A DNA stretch of 47,302 nt from positions 1 to 47,302 of the forward strand of contig JAGXIO010000206.1 in NCBI GenBank assembly GCA_024635555.1. The letters run 5' to 3'. The position numbers and the translations under genes are program-made. Numbering within the stretch: position 1 is the first letter of the stretch; each line of letters begins with the position of its first letter. Below, in pieces: positions 7,730 to 15,582 of this stretch. The notes beneath the pieces were generated by a model. The model saw nothing but the letters and a program-made list of their open reading frames with translations, ran no database searches and was not told the DNA's origin. This stretch comes from Saccharicrinis sp. GTDB taxonomy: Bacteria > Bacteroidota > Bacteroidia > Bacteroidales > Marinilabiliaceae.

Positions 7730-9097
7730 TTATAAGGCTTGTAATGCAATAGCTTTATTTAATTTGCGGAATTCATGGATGGTAAAAAATATACAAACAG
7801 ATGCTGCCATGGCATCGGATATAGGAGCAGAAAGCCATACTCCAGTAAGACCAAAGTATTTAGGTAGTACAAACAGTAGCGGGATAAGGAAAATAACTTG
7901 GCGCAAAACGGATAAAAAAGCTGAAATGCCAGCCTTACCTATGGATTGGTAGTAGTTGCCGATAACGATTTGAAAGCCAATTAACGGCAATGCAAATAAG
8001 AAGATGCGCAAGCCTTGGGTACCAATCGTTAGTAACTCTGCATCGTCGTTATTAAACAATTTAATAATGGGGCCGGGCAATAATTGTACTATGGCAAAGC
8101 CTACAACAGAAATAAGGGTAGCAGCGGTAATTGAAATAACAAGGGTTTGTTTAACCCTTTTATAGTTTTTGGCTCCTACGTTAAATCCTATGATGGGCTG
8201 ATTGGCCATGGTGATAGATATTATAGTCATTACCATTAGCATAGCAACACTAATGATAACTCCCATAGCACCAATGGCTATATCGCTTCCGTGTTTTATT
8301 AGCTGTATATTATACAGGCCAAATACGGCACTCGAAGCCAATTGCATACTAAACGGAGCAAAACCGATACTAATGATGTACCAAACAATGTCGCGGGTTA
8401 ATTTGAAATTGCGCATGTGCAGTTTTATTACAGAGCGAGAACTTTTAAAATGAGCTATAACCCAAATGGTTAGCACTACTTGCGACAGCACTGTTGCATA
8501 GGCTGCCCCCTTTACCCCCATATGGAAGCGTACAATAAAAATATAATCCAACACGATATTTAATCCGGCACTTATGAGCATGGATATCATGGCAATTTTG
8601 GCGCTCCCTTCCGATCGTATCAGGTTATTAAGCGAATAACCTACGATGTTAAAGACGGTTCCGGCTAAAATAATGTGAAGATATTCCTGAGCGTAGGTAT
8701 ATGTTTGGCTGTTTACACCAAAAAATTGTAATAACGGATTACTGATGGTAAAACCTATCACCGTAATCAGGGCGGATACTATTATCATCATTATAAAGGC
8801 ATTGCCAAGTACCAGCTCGGCCCGTTTATAGTCCTTTTTACCAAGATTGATGGAAACACGCACCCCCGCTCCCATACCTACCATCATACCAAAGGCCATC
8901 ATTATAATCATGATGGGGAAAATAGCGCTCAAACCCGCCAAGGCCAAGGCATCAACATATTGTCCTATAAAAATACGATCGACAATATTATACAGTGAAT
9001 TGATGATTACTCCTGCAAAAGCAGGTAGGAAATAACTCCACAATAATTTCGGAATCGATTCAAATTCTAAAGCTATTATTCTCCCTTTTTTACTCAT
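7730..9097 (-). CDS. MATE family efflux transporter
   Basis: This is a polytopic inner-membrane protein of about 455 residues with twelve predicted hydrophobic segments and the two-fold MATE pattern: PKLLWSYFLPAFAGVIINSLYNIVDRIFIGQY at the start of the first half (shown in part) and a similar start to the second half (VWYIISIGFAPFSMQLASS). MATE transporters export drugs or metabolites in exchange for H+ or Na+. The start was set at MSKKGR (9097) because the longer frame would put 26 uncharacteristic residues before the conserved N terminus. It lies downstream of, and in the same direction as, the SDR gene and upstream of mnmE, but gaps are large enough for independent transcription. Substrate is unknown. 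Confidence 0.92.
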   Translation of the reverse strand: MSKKGRIIALEFESIPKLLWSYFLPAFAGVIINSLYNIVDRIFIGQYVDALALAGLSAIFPIMIIMMAFGMMVGMGAGVRVSINLGKKDYKRAELVLGNAFIMMIIVSALITVIGFTISNPLLQFFGVNSQTYTYAQEYLHIILAGTVFNIVGYSLNNLIRSEGSAKIAMISMLISAGLNIVLDYIFIVRFHMGVKGAAYATVLSQVVLTIWVIAHFKSSRSVIKLHMRNFKLTRDIVWYIISIGFAPFSMQLASSAVFGLYNIQLIKHGSDIAIGAMGVIISVAMLMVMTIISITMANQPIIGFNVGAKNYKRVKQTLVISITAATLISVVGFAIVQLLPGPIIKLFNNDDAELLTIGTQGLRIFLFALPLIGFQIVIGNYYQSIGKAGISAFLSVLRQVIFLIPLLFVLPKYFGLTGVWLSAPISDAMAASVCIFFTIHEFRKLNKAIALQAL

Positions 9098-9204
9098 TAA
9101 TTTTAACTCTAACGTTGCACAATGGCAGATAAATGCAAAGTACAAAAGTAATAATACATCTCCGTTAATTTGCAAAAAGCAGATTAAACATGTTTTAGTT
9201 ACAG

Positions 9205-9325
9205 CTTGTCCGTATTCAGTGTGAGCTGCTGACTACCTGTTTTCTACTGCCGCCTCCTGGCTGTCTGCTAGCGCTTCCTGACTACTCACTGCTTCTTGAC
9301 TTCTGCCTGTTTGTGGACTGAGTAA
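9205..9325. repeat. Degenerate CTGACTACTG-type low-complexity repeat
   Basis: Pyrimidine-rich words such as CTGACTAC, CTTCTGCC, TCCTGACTACTC and GCTTCTTGACTTCTGCC recur imperfectly. The tract straddles the 3' end of the SDR gene and its stop, so part of it is translated. No fixed period is obvious. Confidence 0.5.
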
Positions 9326-10156
9326 TGGATTGGCTTTGGAAATGGGCTGTTGATCGATGGGTTTAAAGAAAATATCCGAATTACGTGCGGCCAATTTGTA
9401 ATAGAGCGACTTAGGCATTATTTTGATACTAGTATAAATTAGCCGATTAAAAAAACCAGGTATACAAATAACATTTCTCTTGCCTAATGATTTAAGACTT
9501 TTGTTTACAACCTGTTGGGGCGATCGCCAAAGTAATTTTTTCAAGATGTAACTTTTAGAGCGTGTAATACCTTGTCGGCTATGAAACGCTGTGTTGGTAA
9601 AGCCGGGGCAGAGCGCTTGTACCTTTATGTTTTTCGCGAATAGGTCGATATGAAGGCACTCGGAGAAAGTAATCATAAAAGCTTTGGTGGAGGAGTAATA
9701 ATAACTTTTAGGACCCGGAAAAAACGCGGATAAAGAGGCTAGATTGATGATAGCTCCCCTGCCATTTTCAATCATTTGCGGGGTAACCCGATGCACTATT
9801 TTGGTACTCGCCGTAATATGAACGTTGAGCATTTGTTGCGCATTTAAAAAATTGCTTTTAAAGTAATTGTCTATCGAGCCAAATCCGGCATTGTTTATAA
9901 GCAGTTCAATAGTTGTGTTTTTGTCGATAACAGATAAAAAACTTTCCAAATCTTCGTTCACACTTAAATCTGCAGTAAACGTTTGTACACTTACCTGATA
10001 AAGCAGTACAATACGCTGCTTTAGTTCCGTTAATTTATCTGTTCTCCGTCCGGTTAGTATTAAATTCCACCCATCTTTGGCAAGTGTTTTGGCAAATGTA
10101 GCTCCAATACCACTGGAGGCTCCGGTAATTATGGCGGTTTTATGTTTGTTTATCAT
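9233..10156 (-). CDS. Short-chain dehydrogenase/reductase with repeat-derived tail
   Basis: A classical SDR of 307 residues. The NAD(P)-binding motif TGASSGIG follows the N-terminal strand, NNAG lies in the middle, and the catalytic Ser-Tyr-Lys is seen in SLSAFFPG...YYYSSTKA. The start is set at MINKHKTAI (10156); the 36 residues further upstream do not look like an SDR. The last 25 or so residues (RSQEAVSSQEALADSQEAA) are a low-complexity tail encoded by degenerate CTGACT/CTTCTG repeat DNA that continues beyond the stop. The tail is probably dispensable. Substrate is unknown; some Bacteroidota homologues act on lipids. Confidence 0.9.
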   Translation of the reverse strand: MINKHKTAIITGASSGIGATFAKTLAKDGWNLILTGRRTDKLTELKQRIVLLYQVSVQTFTADLSVNEDLESFLSVIDKNTTIELLINNAGFGSIDNYFKSNFLNAQQMLNVHITASTKIVHRVTPQMIENGRGAIINLASLSAFFPGPKSYYYSSTKAFMITFSECLHIDLFAKNIKVQALCPGFTNTAFHSRQGITRSKSYILKKLLWRSPQQVVNKSLKSLGKRNVICIPGFFNRLIYTSIKIMPKSLYYKLAARNSDIFFKPIDQQPISKANPLLSPQTGRSQEAVSSQEALADSQEAAVENR

Positions 10157-10341
10157 AGGTAATTCCTTACTAATTTTAGTGTAAAGGTTGGATAGTTTAG
10201 CAGTGTGATTCCTAATGTAAAGATAAGGATGAACTTCGGACTTCCTAAAAATCTCATCCCTCAAATTGCGTATTCATCAGTTTTTGAAACTTAGAATTAC
10301 AATGCGAAGACCATATACCAACCCAATGACCTAATCAACAA

Positions 10342-10522
10342 ATCACCGCATCACCGCATCAGCACATTACCGAATCGCATCAGCACATCACCGCATCAGC
10401 ACATCACCGCATCAGCACATCACCGCATCACCGCATCAGCACATCATCGCATCAGCACATCAGCACATCAGCACATCACCGCATCAGCACATCAGCACAT
10501 CAGCACATCACCGGATCAGCAA
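10342..10522. repeat. 8-bp two-word minisatellite (ATCACCGC / ATCAGCAC)
   Basis: About 22 contiguous 8-mers drawn from two words, ATCACCGC and ATCAGCAC, with a few single-base variants and one 5-nt partial unit, fill most of the 10265-10619 intergenic gap. The words are interleaved irregularly, not in simple alternation. The tract lies about 100 bp upstream of the start at 10620, between divergent genes. It is G-poor on the plus strand. Unit number is a likely site of slippage variation. Confidence 0.9.
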
Positions 10523-10619
10523 CACTAAACATTAAAAAAAATGCACAAACGAATAAGGGTAAAACTTTGCTTACATTGTCTTACATACAGAAGCCAAAAA
10601 TTAATTTAAAATAAACGCC

Positions 10620-11927
10620 ATGAAAAAATTTAATATTCATCTCCGCATGTTCATGATACTATCCATTTTTGTTTTTGTGGTTAGTATTGTCCCATCTTCT
10701 GTTTGCGCAGCGTCACTATTAAAAGAAGAAATTTTGCCGGATACGCTTAATACCATGCAGTATCGGGGTAGGATTACCGAAAGTGGCTCCAACGAAGCAT
10801 TGGTATTTGCAACTATTACGGTTGAAGGAACAAATATTGCAACTGTATCCAATTCCGAAGGTTATTTTTCATTAAAAGTACCCAAGGAAATGCCGCTGAG
10901 TACTATTATCAACATTTCGTATCTTGGATACCGACAAAAGGACATCCCCTTATTGCAACTAAAGTCCGATAATAATAAAATTGGACTCGATTTGCTTTCC
11001 ATATCGCTTTCTGAGGTAAATGTTGCACCAAAGGATGCCCATCAAATTATTAGGGAGGTAATAAGCCGCAAGCAGGATAATTATATGCAGGAGCCTTTGC
11101 GCATGACTACATTTTATAGAGAAACTATTAAGCGAAGACGTAGCTATGTATCATTGGCCGAGGCGGTTATAGATGTATACAAACAACCTTACTCAAGCTA
11201 TCGAACCGATGGATTGAGGCTGTTTAAAGCGCGTAAAGATGCTGATTATAGTAAAATGGATACCATCACCTTTAAATTGCAAGGCGGCCCATACTCTGCT
11301 CTGATGTTGGATGTTATGAAAGATCCTTATAGTATATTGAGTGTGGAGGAAATGGAATATTATGATTTTAGCCTCGACAATATAACCATGGTGGATAATA
11401 AGATTATTTACATCATTGATTTTAAGCAAAAGAAATATATCGACGACCTTTTATTTTATGGTAAGCTCTATATAGATGTTGAATCTTTAGCTATTACCAG
11501 TGTCAACTTTAGTATAAATATTGAAGATAAGAATAAGGCTTCGGCCATGTTTATTAAACGTAAGCCTGCTGGAGCAACCGTATATCCCACCGAAGCCAGC
11601 TATTTGGTAAACTATAGAAAGCAGGATGGTAAGTATTTTTATAGTTATTCGAGGGGACAGATAACTTTTAAAATAAATTGGGAGAAGAAACTCTTCAACA
11701 CACTGTACACCTCTACCCTGGAAATGGCGGTAACAGATTGGGAAATGGCTTCGGAGCGTCAGTTTAAAGTAAATGAAAGGATTAAACCCAACATGGTTTT
11801 GCAAGATAATGTTGCGGGTTTTGAAGATCCACAGTTTTGGGGCGATTACAATGTTATTGAACCAGAAGCATCCATTGAGTCTGTTATTAAAAAAATACAA
11901 AAACGACTGGATAAAGAACAGGAATAA
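10620..11927 (+). CDS. Secreted carboxypeptidase-regulatory-like domain protein
   Basis: The 435-residue product has an N-terminal signal peptide (hydrophobic FMILSIFVFVVSIVPSSVCA). A CarboxypepD_reg-like beta-sandwich follows at about residues 45-120 (GRITESGSNEALVFATITV...GYFSLKVP...ISYLGYRQKDI). The remainder is the conserved outer-membrane-associated region of Bacteroidota proteins with this architecture (AHQIIREVISRKQDNY, then TTFYRETIKRR). No plug or TonB barrel follows, so it is not a receptor. Function is unknown; cell-envelope role is inferred from the domain and signal. It is followed by a strong terminator at 12039-12079 and is probably monocistronic. Confidence 0.8.
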   Translation: MKKFNIHLRMFMILSIFVFVVSIVPSSVCAASLLKEEILPDTLNTMQYRGRITESGSNEALVFATITVEGTNIATVSNSEGYFSLKVPKEMPLSTIINISYLGYRQKDIPLLQLKSDNNKIGLDLLSISLSEVNVAPKDAHQIIREVISRKQDNYMQEPLRMTTFYRETIKRRRSYVSLAEAVIDVYKQPYSSYRTDGLRLFKARKDADYSKMDTITFKLQGGPYSALMLDVMKDPYSILSVEEMEYYDFSLDNITMVDNKIIYIIDFKQKKYIDDLLFYGKLYIDVESLAITSVNFSINIEDKNKASAMFIKRKPAGATVYPTEASYLVNYRKQDGKYFYSYSRGQITFKINWEKKLFNTLYTSTLEMAVTDWEMASERQFKVNERIKPNMVLQDNVAGFEDPQFWGDYNVIEPEASIESVIKKIQKRLDKEQE

Positions 11928-12038
11928 GAACAGAAGTATGAACACTAACTCACCCGGTAAATGGAGCAAGATAGCTATGTTGCCGGGTGAGTATGTGGTA
12001 TATCTATTACCTTACATGTTGATTTTAGTTCAAAGCAT

Positions 12039-12079
12039 AAGTGCTACCTGCCTTAACGGAACAGATAGCACTTTTTTTT
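12039..12079 (+). terminator. Intrinsic terminator after the 10620-11927 gene
   Basis: AAGTGCTA and TAGCACTT form an 8-bp stem around a 19-nt loop and are followed by a run of T. The gap 11928-12162 otherwise holds nothing I recognise. Confidence 0.8.
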
Positions 12080-12162
12080 AGCTAAAATACTTAGCGTCAA
12101 TTAATATAGTGGGGAGATAAATGTCACAGCCCAACTTATCTATATTTAACCCATAGGCTTTT

Positions 12163-13221
12163 CTACAATATTTTATTGTCGATGAGCTGTTGAAGCGTAT
12201 CGTTCATGGTTTCTTTTAATGGACGATAAGTTACACCCAGAGCCGTTTTACTTTTGCTGTTATCACCAATCCAGGGGTAGCCTACGTTTCTAGATATAAA
12301 TTTGCGGGTAAGGGCTTTGTTTACGATGGGTCCAATCAACCACAATAACCATTTGGGTAGTTCCTTTTTGGGGATGGAATATTTATCGCCATATCTGGGC
12401 AGCAGGGTTTGAGCCATATCTAAAAAGGAGGTATTATGGCCTGATATGATATGCCGCCCTTTGGCTTCGGGCACAAAACCTGCCTGATAATGCGCAAAAG
12501 CTAGGTCGCGCACATCAACAATGCCAAAGCCCAGTTTAGGTACTCCCGTTTTAAAAGTGCCATCGCCAAATTGCTTGATGATTCTAAAGCTTTCGGATGT
12601 ATTGTCCAATGGGTTAATGGCAGGGCCAAGTACCAGCGAAGGATTGATGGTGATCAAGTCCCAACGCGATTGTTTATTGTGAATACTCCAAGCCTCTTTT
12701 TCGGCCAATGTTTTTGAATAGGAGTAGGCGCCGTGCTTTGCCGTGGAGCTCGTGTTCCAAATTTCTTCGGTAAAAATATGGTTGGGCGTATTTTCAAGGT
12801 CGGCATTGTCGCCAAAAATAGCAGCGCAACTGCTGGTAACAACCACCCGTTTTACCGAGGGTGTTAGGTTGGCTTGCTCCAATACGTTACGGGTACCCAA
12901 CTGTGCAGGCTCAATTAAATCTTTAACCGGATCTTCTACTTCCAGCACAAAAGGGGAGGCGGTATGAAAAACCAATTCGCATCCTTCCATGGCGTGGGCG
13001 TAGGAGCCGGGCTTTAATAAATCCGATTTAAAATATTTGATTTCGCCTGGCAATGATGCGGACAGTTCATTTAAGTAAACTAGTTTCTCGTTATTGTCTG
13101 GATTTCGCACCGCCGCATGAACGGTAATGCCCTCTTCCAAGAGTTTCTTAACCAACCAACCGGCAACATAACCTGTTGCACCGGTAACTAATACGGGTTT
13201 TGTTTTATCTATTTGTGTCAT
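12163..13221 (-). CDS. NAD-dependent epimerase / dihydroflavonol-4-reductase-like oxidoreductase
   Basis: A 352-residue extended SDR. The nucleotide-binding motif VTGATGYVAGWLVK is at the N terminus, the VFHTASPF segment matches the extended SDR core, and the catalytic YSYSKTLAEKEA (YxxxK) is in the middle. NPSLVLGPA is the substrate-domain strand typical of dihydroflavonol/cinnamoyl reductase-like members, which reduce aldehydes or ketones with NADPH. The gene is transcribed towards the terminator region of its convergent neighbour. Upstream lies a decayed toxin-antitoxin pair. Physiological substrate is unknown. Confidence 0.9.
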   Translation of the reverse strand: MTQIDKTKPVLVTGATGYVAGWLVKKLLEEGITVHAAVRNPDNNEKLVYLNELSASLPGEIKYFKSDLLKPGSYAHAMEGCELVFHTASPFVLEVEDPVKDLIEPAQLGTRNVLEQANLTPSVKRVVVTSSCAAIFGDNADLENTPNHIFTEEIWNTSSTAKHGAYSYSKTLAEKEAWSIHNKQSRWDLITINPSLVLGPAINPLDNTSESFRIIKQFGDGTFKTGVPKLGFGIVDVRDLAFAHYQAGFVPEAKGRHIISGHNTSFLDMAQTLLPRYGDKYSIPKKELPKWLLWLIGPIVNKALTRKFISRNVGYPWIGDNSKSKTALGVTYRPLKETMNDTLQQLIDNKIL

Positions 13222-13245
13222 AAGTTGTGTTTTATATTTTAGTTG

Positions 13246-13380
13246 TCAAAAAGGGAGAGTATTGCTTTGCATAATATACGGTCTTTTTGTTCCTTGGACA
13301 GATTTTGTTTTCCAATATTCATAAATACTTTTCAAATCGTGTTTTGCTTGGAAAGTCCAGATGATTTTATAGTTGCTCAT
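13246..13380 (-). pseudogene. ParE/RelE-type toxin remnant
   Basis: From the ATG at 13380, which overlaps the antitoxin stop as TAATG, a 44-residue frame reads MSNYKIIWTFQAKHDLKSIY and continues with EYWKTKSVQGTK, like the N terminus of Bacteroidota ParE/RelE toxins. After that point the frame becomes unrelated (RPYIMQ). A neighbouring frame reads KTVYYAKQYSPF, which resembles a later part of the same fold (YFAKQY). I infer an internal deletion plus frameshift that removed the middle and end of the toxin. A normal toxin would be about 95-100 residues. Confidence 0.65.
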
Positions 13381-13627
13381 TACCAACTCTCTATTTCCTT
13401 TTCAAGGTCTTCTTGTGTTATATAATCCCCTGATTCTATTTGTTTTTCAGCACCAATTAATCGTTCGTTATATTGTTGTTTTGTTAATGATTTGCCATTA
13501 GTTGTATAACCTACAATCATTTCTTCTCAAGGATATTGCTGATTTTATCCAATAATGATGCCTTTGAAACGTTCATTATCTTTTGTATTATCTCGATTTT
13601 ATTTGTTTGTAAATCCATATCTTTCAT
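13380..13627 (-). pseudogene. Antitoxin gene split by a frameshift (36 + 46 residues)
   Basis: Two small frames read one antitoxin-like protein. The first (13627-13517) gives MKDMDLQTNKIEIIQKIMNV and ends KISNILEKK, stop. The second (13520-13380) starts at an ATGA overlap and gives MIVGYTTNGKSLTKQQYNER followed by IESGDYITQEDLEKEIESW. Together they match the layout of small Bacteroidota antitoxins, in which helix 1 and the GYTxxGKxLT segment are continuous. Loss of one A in the AAGAAATG run would explain the split. Alternatively the ATGA could couple two peptides. The adjacent toxin is also broken, which favours decay. Confidence 0.65.
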
Positions 13628-13640
13628 TGTTTTATTCCAA

Positions 13641-13648
13641 CAAAGTTA
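13641..13648 (-). promoter_or_regulatory. -7 promoter element (TAACTTTG) for the toxin-antitoxin remnant
   Basis: On the minus strand the sequence TAACTTTG matches the Bacteroidota TAnnTTTG -7 consensus and lies 13 bp before the antitoxin ATG. No clear TTTG -33 box was found. The remaining 13649-13900 gap is AT-rich with no recognisable gene. Confidence 0.45.
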
Positions 13649-13920
13649 ACGATTTAAGCTGAATTTGTTATTTTTTTTAATAGATGTTATTTTACCACTC
13701 TTTTGTGTAATTTTTTAAGGCAAGTCTAATACTGATTGGATTAGGATATGCACAACAGTAGCATAATTTTATCATTTCCTCAGCATCTTCTTACTTCTGC
13801 CTACAAAGCCAAATTATCGCCATGGCACACTTATACAAAAGCTCGAAAAAAGAAAAAAAAAGGAAATAAATTATTCTATCTCCCCGGAATGAAGATTGTG
13901 TTTTCATATCGTTTTTAGAT

Positions 13921-13928
13921 TATCTTTG
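13921..13928 (+). promoter_or_regulatory. -7 promoter element (TATCTTTG)
   Basis: TATCTTTG is a perfect TAnnTTTG match, with a TTG at 13896-13898 at about the right distance for the -33 box. It lies only 4 bp before the GTG at 13933, so the mRNA would be leaderless or the true start lies downstream. Confidence 0.6.
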
Positions 13929-13932
13929 TTGC

Positions 13933-14304
13933 GTGAAAAATACAGTTAGGATATTAAGCGTATTACTTTTAACAGTGATTTATTGCTATGCAATAGGCAC
14001 CGTGGGCGCTTCTGTTGTTCCTACCGATGCAAAAGGTGCTTTAAATACCCAACAAGAAAAGTATACTTTGAATGTGGCAAGCCAACTTTTTTGCCATACT
14101 TCGCAAACAGAAAATGCGGTAAGTAGTCCTACCCAGCTTCCCATACCAAGTTTTAAAAACCCCTTTGACCCACAATGGGCAGCAATAAAGGCGGCTGAAC
14201 AATTTTTTGAAACTGAATTTTATCAATACTCCCGAGTTTCACGTAACTTTCTGATTCAATATCGGAAAGCCGATCACTTATTCCCTTTCCATTATTTTTG
14301 GTAA
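13933..14304 (+). CDS. Small secreted protein of unknown function
   Basis: The 123-residue product begins at GTG and has a clear signal peptide (ILSVLLLTVIYCYAIGTVGA). The mature part is short, polar and ends in an aromatic cluster (HLFPFHYFW). There is no recognisable domain, lipobox or T9SS sorting signal. The start is uncertain because the promoter-like TATCTTTG is immediately upstream. I do not recognise the family. The following 280 bp (14305-14584) contain only AT-rich DNA and a small hairpin (CAAGCA/TGCTTG near 14528-14543). Confidence 0.6.
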   Translation: MKNTVRILSVLLLTVIYCYAIGTVGASVVPTDAKGALNTQQEKYTLNVASQLFCHTSQTENAVSSPTQLPIPSFKNPFDPQWAAIKAAEQFFETEFYQYSRVSRNFLIQYRKADHLFPFHYFW

Positions 14305-14584
14305 ACTTTATTCAATTAATAGTCCGTTTTGTTTTTGTAGTTTGCTTGTAGTTATTTGATTAGCTATTTAATTTCGAGTACTGCAAAGTACTGACACAAA
14401 GTAGCTAGTAAATTAGTCTTTTATCTATTTTTTAAAAATATAACGGTCTATTATTTAATGGGTTTTTTTATTAACATGAATAATTTAAAAATTATTTGGT
14501 TTAATAAATCGAACCCTATTTCCGGGGTCAAGCAATTCTGCTTGGCCAACTTACCAATCAAATACAAATTTTAATATCAAAAAA

Positions 14585-15088
14585 ATGGAATTAGGAAATA
14601 TCATCATCGGTGCCGTTTTGGTGGCCGTTTTTGTTGTGCCTTTTATGTTTGCAGGGCGTAACAGTAAAAATAGAAAAAAACAAATGCTGTCGTCACTTCG
14701 AGCGATAGCGAACCAGCATAACAGTAATGTAAGTATTCACGAATTTTGTAGTGATTTTGTGATAGGAATGGACGAGCTTAAGAACTTTGTGTTTTTTTAT
14801 AAAAAAAGAGAAGATAAAGATCTTGAAAATTACATCGATCTCTCCGAAATTAAAAGTTGCCGAGTGCATATTTTAAGAAGGGAGGGCGTTAAAGGGACCG
14901 ACAAGGTAATTGATAAGGTTGATTTAAGTTTTACCCCGTACGATAAAACTAAAAAAGTTATCGATTTGGAATTTTATAATACGGATGTAAGCTCGGTACT
15001 TAATGGTGAACTGGAAGCCGTTGAAAAATGGGGAAAACTTATATCTGATCGCTTGGCTCCACAAAACAAGCTGAATAGAGCATCGTAA
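14585..15088 (+). CDS. Single-pass membrane protein of unknown function
   Basis: The 167-residue product has one N-terminal transmembrane helix (NIIIGAVLVAVFVVPFMFAG) followed by a basic RNSKNRKK stop-transfer segment. A soluble domain of about 130 residues follows, rich in charged residues, with alternating strand-like segments (FVFFYKKREDKD, LDLEFYNTD type). The topology implies a cytoplasmic C-terminal domain. I do not recognise the family; DUF-type PH-like domains have a similar look, but that is a guess. It stands alone and is followed by a hairpin terminator at 15161-15211. Confidence 0.7.
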   Translation: MELGNIIIGAVLVAVFVVPFMFAGRNSKNRKKQMLSSLRAIANQHNSNVSIHEFCSDFVIGMDELKNFVFFYKKREDKDLENYIDLSEIKSCRVHILRREGVKGTDKVIDKVDLSFTPYDKTKKVIDLEFYNTDVSSVLNGELEAVEKWGKLISDRLAPQNKLNRAS

Positions 15089-15160
15089 CCATAGGTTATA
15101 ACGATGCTATATGTGGCAAAGTGCTGATACTGAAAAACATTTATCGATATAATTGCACCG

Positions 15161-15211
15161 GAACTGTTCTGGTAGGCATCATACCAATCAGAACAGTTTC
15201 TTCATTTTTTA
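15161..15211 (+). terminator. Hairpin terminator after 15088
   Basis: AACTGTTCTG and CAGAACAGTT make a 10-bp stem, with an inner GGTA/TACC pair in the loop. A T-rich stretch (TTCTTCATTTTTT) follows. It probably ends transcription of the 14585 gene. Confidence 0.7.
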
Positions 15212-15240
15212 TCCGTCCCAGAATTTGCGTGAGAAAAGAT

Positions 15241-15294
15241 ATGCGAATTGAGATCCCGTTCATTCTTCACGGGACAGGTCATGCGAATTGAGAT
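15241..15294. repeat. 14-bp direct repeat with 40-bp spacing
   Basis: ATGCGAATTGAGAT occurs at 15241-15254 and again at 15281-15294. Between them CCCGT/ACGGG forms a small hairpin. There is no coding potential and no known function that I recognise. Confidence 0.7.
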
Positions 15295-15326
15295 TTCTGA
15301 TAGAACTCTATCTACTAAGGCATAAC

Positions 15327-15500
15327 TCCCCGCTCCACGTTGTCCGCACATTCCCACTTTACGCTTTCCTCTGTCCGCTTTACGCTATTTGCTGTCCACT
15401 TCACGCTCTCCGCTCCACGCTCTCCGCTCATTCCCGCTCCCCGCTCTCCGCTCCATGCTCCATGCTCCTCGCTCTCCGCTCTCCGCTTCCTACTTCCTGC
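15327..15500. repeat. Degenerate CGCTCTCCGCTC low-complexity array
   Basis: Words such as CGCTCTCCGCTC, CACGCTCTCCG and CCATGCTC recur with many variants for about 170 bp. The tract is almost devoid of A and low in G on the plus strand. It lies just upstream of the promoter-like TAAATTTG and the SDR start at 15583. Together with the terminator and direct repeat it accounts for the 15089-15582 gap. Confidence 0.75.
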
Positions 15501-15541
15501 TGATGAAAGATAAATTTCACCAATCTTTCTGGATATTTTTA

Positions 15542-15549
15542 TAAATTTG
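15542..15549 (+). promoter_or_regulatory. -7 promoter element (TAAATTTG) for the SDR
   Basis: A perfect TAnnTTTG match lies 33 bp before the ATG at 15583. No clear TTTG -33 box was found upstream. Confidence 0.5.
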
Positions 15550-15582
15550 CTACCCGAAACTAATTACCACCAAATACTTATC

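Noticed and set aside
10342-10522. CRISPR array
   Set aside because: The repeat unit is 8 bp with no unique spacers and there are no cas genes; it is a minisatellite.
14041-14226. Minus-strand small ORF within the 13933-14304 gene
   Set aside because: It is a shadow frame on the opposite strand without signal or promoter; the plus frame has a signal peptide and a -7 element.
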